Under the pieces are notes generated by a model, which ran no database searches, was not told the origin of the DNA, and was given only the letters and a program-made list of their open reading frames with translations. From JBMNKL01 sp050261495 (GTDB taxonomy: Bacteria; Bacillota; Clostridia; Acetivibrionales; DTU013): a stretch of DNA of 16,265 nucleotides. The DNA lies in contig JBLNDI010000030.1 in NCBI GenBank assembly GCA_050261495.1, positions 1 through 16,265 on the forward strand, written 5' to 3'. A program made the position numbers and the translations under genes. This document shows positions 13,193 through 16,265 of this stretch, in pieces (the stretch's first letter is position 1; each line of letters starts with the position of its first letter).

Positions 13193-14887
13193 TCAATCGC
13201 ATGTCAATACACTAAAAATATTGCCTGTTTTATCAATCGCTTCTATACTGAAGCTGTAATATTTCAAATCCGCAGTCAACATTGCCTTATACCCTTTTTG
13301 CTCATAGCTTATTTTCAGGATTTGCGGCCCTGAATCGTGAATTGTCATCCTGGCGTCAAATCCGAAAGCCGGATAATTGTTCCTGAACCTAAGCATGTCA
13401 AGCTGCTTTAGGACAATATCCCGTTTTAGTCCGTTCAGGGCCTGCTCCAGCGTCAGGTTTGTCCGGTTTATTTCTTTGTATCCTCCCTGGCCTGCATTTT
13501 TAACCGCCTCGTAATCATTCCTTCCGGCAAATAAATCGAGGTACCAAACCTGGGGCTTTCCGGGCATGAATATCTGGATTGCCCTGGCAAGAAGGAGTTT
13601 CCTGTCATCCTCCCCCAAAGCGCTGTAATATGTCGCATTTACCTGGTAGTACATATTTTTGTTTCCATGAAGGTCCTTGACATACCCGCCCCGGCATACC
13701 AGCGTTTTTATAAGGCGCTCGATTTGCTCGTCCGGCAGCAGGCCCTTTAAATCCAGCATCGGAATCCCGTCATGGCATCCAAGCATGTTTACCGCCTTGA
13801 TCCCTTTTTCCTTGATTTCCGACGCCCATCTGGCCAACAGTTCGCCCGTATTTCTTTCCAGGGCGTCGATAATCAAGCCCGGCAAAAAGAAATCATAAGT
13901 CATGTAGCCCCGCTCCGCGAGCTTTTCATGAATTTTCTCCCCGTATGTGGAATGGATTTCCGGCAAAAGAACCAGGTTATATTTATCCGCAAGCAATTTT
14001 ATCCGCTCAAGCAAGTCCCATGTCGCAGGTTCATTTAAAAAATTCCTGGCTCCCGGCTCTTTTGGGGCATAAGCAACAGCATCAAGACGTACGATCTCCG
14101 CCCCGTATTGCGCTAGTTTTTCAAGAGTATCCTCGTAAAATTCCCAAACCAGCGGGGATTTTATATTAAGATCGATTTGTCCAAGGCATATGCGCCTGGA
14201 TTCAAGCAAATCAACTATGTCCTCCTTATAACGCGAAAAACTGCCGAATTCTATCCCCGAGGGCTTTATGCCTTTACTCAAAGCCTTGTTTACAACCCCG
14301 GCCAGCCTTTCCGCCGCAGAATATTGAATCTCCAGCGTTTCCACCAAGTCCGCGGCGTCGATTTCCCGATACCTGACTTCCTGGTAAAAAGTATTCCAGT
14401 AAGGTATATACTTTTTCCCCGGTATTCGGACCATCAATATCGGAAGACCCGGTTTCCTGAAAAACATGTCTTTTATATAGTCCCGGTCAGGTAAAATATA
14501 GCCTTCATCGGTCATTTGCCCGCGGCCTTCCCAAAACTCGTTCCAGTTGATAAAAAAATCCTTGTATCTTGAATTCTCTCCATTCTTCAAGATATCCCGG
14601 AACTGCCTTGAAAGCACCGATAAGTGGTTCAGAACAAAGTCAAGCTTGAGATTGACGCCCATTTCCTTAAGCGAATGAAGATCTTCCGCCGTCGCATAAT
14701 TTTCGTTAAGTTCATAATCAATAACCGAAAATCCCCTGTCCAAATCGGAGTTAAATATACTTGGCAGTATATAGAATGACTGAAAAGCATTCTTCATTTC
14801 CGGCGTCCCAAGCAATTTGACAGCGTCCCCCAGCGCGCCTCCAATGCTGTCCGGGTACGAATTGAACATAGGTCCCGAGTTGTCCAT
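13193..14887 (-). CDS. GH13 subfamily 18 glycoside phosphorylase (sucrose-phosphorylase-like)
   Basis: A 564-residue (beta/alpha)8 enzyme that would cleave an alpha-glucoside with phosphate to alpha-D-glucose 1-phosphate plus an acceptor. Key residues are present: Asp50 in SDLDRGFSVIDY, His88 in LNHLS, Arg144 in FFRKPGLP, nucleophile Asp269 in IVRLDAVAY, acid/base Glu310 with His312 in LLPEIHS, stabiliser Asp373 in GCHDGIPMLD, Gln415 in YQVNATYYSAL, and Arg475 in INR. There is no signal peptide, so it is cytoplasmic. It differs from Bifidobacterium sucrose phosphorylase by an insertion of about 60-65 residues (roughly 168-232) and by NMYYQVN where that enzyme has LDLYQVN, so the acceptor is uncertain. 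Other known members act on sucrose 6-phosphate, glucosylglycerol or glucosylglycerate. TGGAGG precedes the ATG, which lies 17 bases after the kinase-like gene. Confidence 0.85.
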   Translation of the reverse strand: MDNSGPMFNSYPDSIGGALGDAVKLLGTPEMKNAFQSFYILPSIFNSDLDRGFSVIDYELNENYATAEDLHSLKEMGVNLKLDFVLNHLSVLSRQFRDILKNGENSRYKDFFINWNEFWEGRGQMTDEGYILPDRDYIKDMFFRKPGLPILMVRIPGKKYIPYWNTFYQEVRYREIDAADLVETLEIQYSAAERLAGVVNKALSKGIKPSGIEFGSFSRYKEDIVDLLESRRICLGQIDLNIKSPLVWEFYEDTLEKLAQYGAEIVRLDAVAYAPKEPGARNFLNEPATWDLLERIKLLADKYNLVLLPEIHSTYGEKIHEKLAERGYMTYDFFLPGLIIDALERNTGELLARWASEIKEKGIKAVNMLGCHDGIPMLDLKGLLPDEQIERLIKTLVCRGGYVKDLHGNKNMYYQVNATYYSALGEDDRKLLLARAIQIFMPGKPQVWYLDLFAGRNDYEAVKNAGQGGYKEINRTNLTLEQALNGLKRDIVLKQLDMLRFRNNYPAFGFDARMTIHDSGPQILKISYEQKGYKAMLTADLKYYSFSIEAIDKTGNIFSVLTCD

Positions 14888-14904
14888 TTAAAACCTCCAT
14901 TAGC

Positions 14905-15819
14905 TTACGGCAATATTTCTCCACTCCCCGATACTATCAATTTAGCTCTTGACTCCTGTGAAACCAATATTTCCTGTTCAATATCGAGTACTATGTTAGT
15001 AAATTGGCTGTCGACATCTTCATCTCTTTTGCGGGATTTTCGATGCTCCAGCGTTTCCCGGGGAGTGCCGCTCAACATGATAGGGATATCCACCCCTTGA
15101 AGATTAGGGCTGTTCCCGTGAGTCCATTCAATGACCAATACATTTATATCGCTGAAGTCGACGCAATCATACCATAGTTCGGTTTCCTCCCTTCCCATCC
15201 GTTTCAGGAATATCCTGTTTGCTCCGTTTTTGAATTGCGAAACTATCTCCGTCAGTTCATCAAAATCAATCTCGTTTTTTGTTCCCAGGTAGTTTCTTAG
15301 CCCGTCGCGTCCGGCATCCAGGTATATTGACAGCCATGGATAATTCTTAAAACAGTCGGGATTCAAATCATTGCCGCTTTTCTGCAGCTCTTTCAGTATA
15401 CTGCGGCATTCTTCGGTATATTTTCCATGACATATCAAGCCTTTAATTCCACTCCGCCTGAAAACCATGAGCCTCTCGGCGTCATTGTATTTCGGTATTC
15501 TATGCGGGTAGTTGTCGCCCGATAAAATATAGCTGCCGATATTCATGCTGTTCAGGTAAAAGGACAGCAATGACGCGACTTCGGATTTCCCGACTCCCGA
15601 AACTCCGCAAACAGCTACTACGGCACGCCGGTAAGGGCTTTCATCAATTGCAGGCATAAGCAGCTCCAATAATCTTGGCATTATTATCCTGGCTTTTTGG
15701 ACATGATCAGTGCTTATAATAATTTTATCGCCCGGCATATCTCCCCCGGGGATATTCTCCAAATCCCGGAGTTCTTCATTAGTCCATACGAATTCTGCTT
15801 TATCGCGGTTATAGTTCAT
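14905..15819 (-). CDS. P-loop kinase-like protein (uridine-kinase/adenylylsulfate-kinase-like fold)
   Basis: A 304-residue cytoplasmic protein. Walker A is GVSGVGKS (72-79) after the strand RRAVVAVC. A kinase-type substrate segment GDNYPHRIP follows at 101-109. A Walker-B-like strand and loop is INVLVIEWTHGNS (225-237), in the position of the 'VIVEG' strand in uridine kinase/phosphoribulokinase relatives. A basic stretch, EHRKSRKRDED (258-268), resembles the arginine-rich lid. The start at 15819 is chosen because TGGAGGT stands five bases upstream; the ATG at 15831 lies before that site. It is the first gene of the operon with the phosphorylase. Phosphorylation of the sugar acceptor released by that enzyme is a reasonable hypothesis, but the substrate is not readable from sequence, and a true adenylylsulfate kinase role is unlikely in this context. 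Confidence 0.7.
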   Translation of the reverse strand: MNYNRDKAEFVWTNEELRDLENIPGGDMPGDKIIISTDHVQKARIIMPRLLELLMPAIDESPYRRAVVAVCGVSGVGKSEVASLLSFYLNSMNIGSYILSGDNYPHRIPKYNDAERLMVFRRSGIKGLICHGKYTEECRSILKELQKSGNDLNPDCFKNYPWLSIYLDAGRDGLRNYLGTKNEIDFDELTEIVSQFKNGANRIFLKRMGREETELWYDCVDFSDINVLVIEWTHGNSPNLQGVDIPIMLSGTPRETLEHRKSRKRDEDVDSQFTNIVLDIEQEILVSQESRAKLIVSGSGEILP

Positions 15820-15890
15820 GGAAACCTCCATTGCTAGAAATAATTAACAATAATAAATTTAATTAAGGCGGCAGCCTTAATAAACAATAA

Positions 15891-15912
15891 ATATGTTAAG
15901 CGCTTTACATAT
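15891..15912. promoter_or_regulatory. AGCGCT-centred palindrome, probable LacI-family operator
   Basis: A 22-bp palindrome centred on AGCGCT, core GTTAAGCGCTTTAC, with only one mismatched symmetric pair across its whole length. It lies immediately downstream of the -10 box, at about +1 to +22 of the kinase/phosphorylase transcript, where a bound repressor would block initiation or elongation. The symmetric form with a central CG is typical of LacI/GalR-family sites and resembles catabolite-repression sites, so CcpA is an alternative binder. Confidence 0.7.
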
Positions 15913-15918
15913 ATCATT

Positions 15919-15947
15919 ATTATATTGTACAGCCGGTAATGTGTCAA
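15919..15947 (-). promoter_or_regulatory. Consensus sigma-A promoter for the kinase/phosphorylase operon
   Basis: On the minus strand TTGACA (complement at 15942-15947), 17 bp, then TATAAT (complement at 15919-15924): 12/12 match. The leader to the kinase-like ATG at 15819 is about 90 bases and contains the AGCGCT palindrome near its start. It also holds an AT-rich stretch with the short inverted repeat AAGGCGGCAGCCTT at 15865-15878. Confidence 0.8.
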
Positions 15948-16044
15948 CCGGTTTTGGACCTAACGTCCCGATAGCTTTTGCAGTTGCCGCCAATTCGATT
16001 GTTTGGCATTTGAATATTGTCATGAAGCGCTATATTACAAGCCA

Positions 16045-16265
16045 TTAATATATTCCCTTGCGGTATTTCTGCCTGTATTTGCTCGGCGATACACCCCTGT
16101 TCTTTTTAAATATCTTGGAAAACAGGAGAGGATCGTCGTACCCAACCGACCTTGATATGTCCCCTATTGAAAGGTTGTCATTCTTCATGAGCTCACAGGC
16201 CTTGTCTATCCGGTAGTTTATAACAAAGTCCCGGGGCGAGATGTCAAGCTGTTCCTTAAAAATGC
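16045..16265 (-). CDS. AraC-family transcriptional regulator, C-terminal part (runs off right edge)
   Basis: The last 72 codons of an AraC/XylS regulator are visible, ending at a TAA (16045-16047). The translation starts IFKEQLDISPRDFVINYRIDKA and continues CELMKNDNLSIGDISRSVGYDDPLLFSKIFKKNRGVSPSKYRQKYR. This covers the end of the first helix-turn-helix (the 'PRDFVINYRI-KA' linker helix) and the whole second one (IGDISRSVGYDDPLLFSKIFKK), with the usual GVSPSKYR close. It lies upstream of the kinase/phosphorylase promoter and on the same strand, so it may regulate that operon (inference). Its N-terminal sensor domain is outside the window. No terminator hairpin is evident after the stop. Confidence 0.9.
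   Translation of the reverse strand, partial: IFKEQLDISPRDFVINYRIDKACELMKNDNLSIGDISRSVGYDDPLLFSKIFKKNRGVSPSKYRQKYRKGIY

Noticed and set aside
1..16265. CRISPR array, tRNA/rRNA genes, insertion sequences, phage or toxin-antitoxin genes
   Set aside because: I saw no regularly spaced repeats, no cloverleaf-like sequences, and no transposase, integrase or toxin motifs in either strand.

Overview
The window comes from a Gram-positive, Firmicutes-type genome. It most resembles a plant-polysaccharide-degrading member of the Clostridia or a Paenibacillus-like organism. The reasons are strong purine-rich ribosome binding sites before almost every gene, consensus sigma-A promoters (TTGACA-17-TATAAT), lipoprotein sugar-binding proteins, a YesM/YesN two-component pair, LplB/LplC-type permeases and repeated AraC/LacI regulators. 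The species cannot be named from the sequence alone. All of it is carbohydrate uptake and catabolism, and nearly every gene lies on the minus strand, so the natural reading direction is right to left.

Reading right to left: (1) the C-terminal end of an AraC-family regulator (16265-16045). (2) A two-gene operon with a consensus promoter at 15919-15947 and a near-perfect AGCGCT-centred palindrome just downstream of the -10. It encodes a P-loop kinase-like protein (15819-14905) and a GH13 subfamily 18 phosphorylase (14887-13193). (3) A second operon with its own promoter (13088-13116) for a CUT1 sugar ABC importer: lipoprotein binding protein (13019-11631) and two permeases (11529-10648, 10651-9827). 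(4) A LacI-family repressor, the only plus-strand gene (8782-9759), converging on that importer. (5) Divergent from LacI, a YesM-like sensor kinase and YesN-like response regulator (8613-6868, 6890-5298). (6) A second importer of the LplA/B/C type (5184-3595, 3500-2574, 2560-1667), followed by a NIF3-family metalloprotein (1649-840). (7) A gene-poor stretch (224-839) with a decayed DUF1801-like fragment. (8) The N-terminal end of another AraC-family regulator leaving the left edge (223-1).

Working model (inference): the importer in (3) brings in an alpha-glucoside. The GH13_18 enzyme in (2) cleaves it with phosphate to alpha-glucose 1-phosphate plus an acceptor. The kinase-like protein phosphorylates the acceptor or another intermediate. 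LacI represses (2), and perhaps (3), through the AGCGCT palindrome. Independently, YesM/YesN would sense an extracellular sugar signal and activate the Lpl-type importer, whose promoter lacks a good -35. Neither importer has an ATPase gene here, so both probably use a shared MsmX/MsmK-type ATPase encoded elsewhere. Both importers also have a long stem-loop between the binding-protein gene and the first permease gene, which suggests the binding protein is made in excess.

The most promising lead is the kinase/phosphorylase pair. The phosphorylase keeps the sucrose-phosphorylase catalytic core, but it has an approximately 60-65 residue insertion and a changed acceptor-site segment, so its substrate may not be sucrose.
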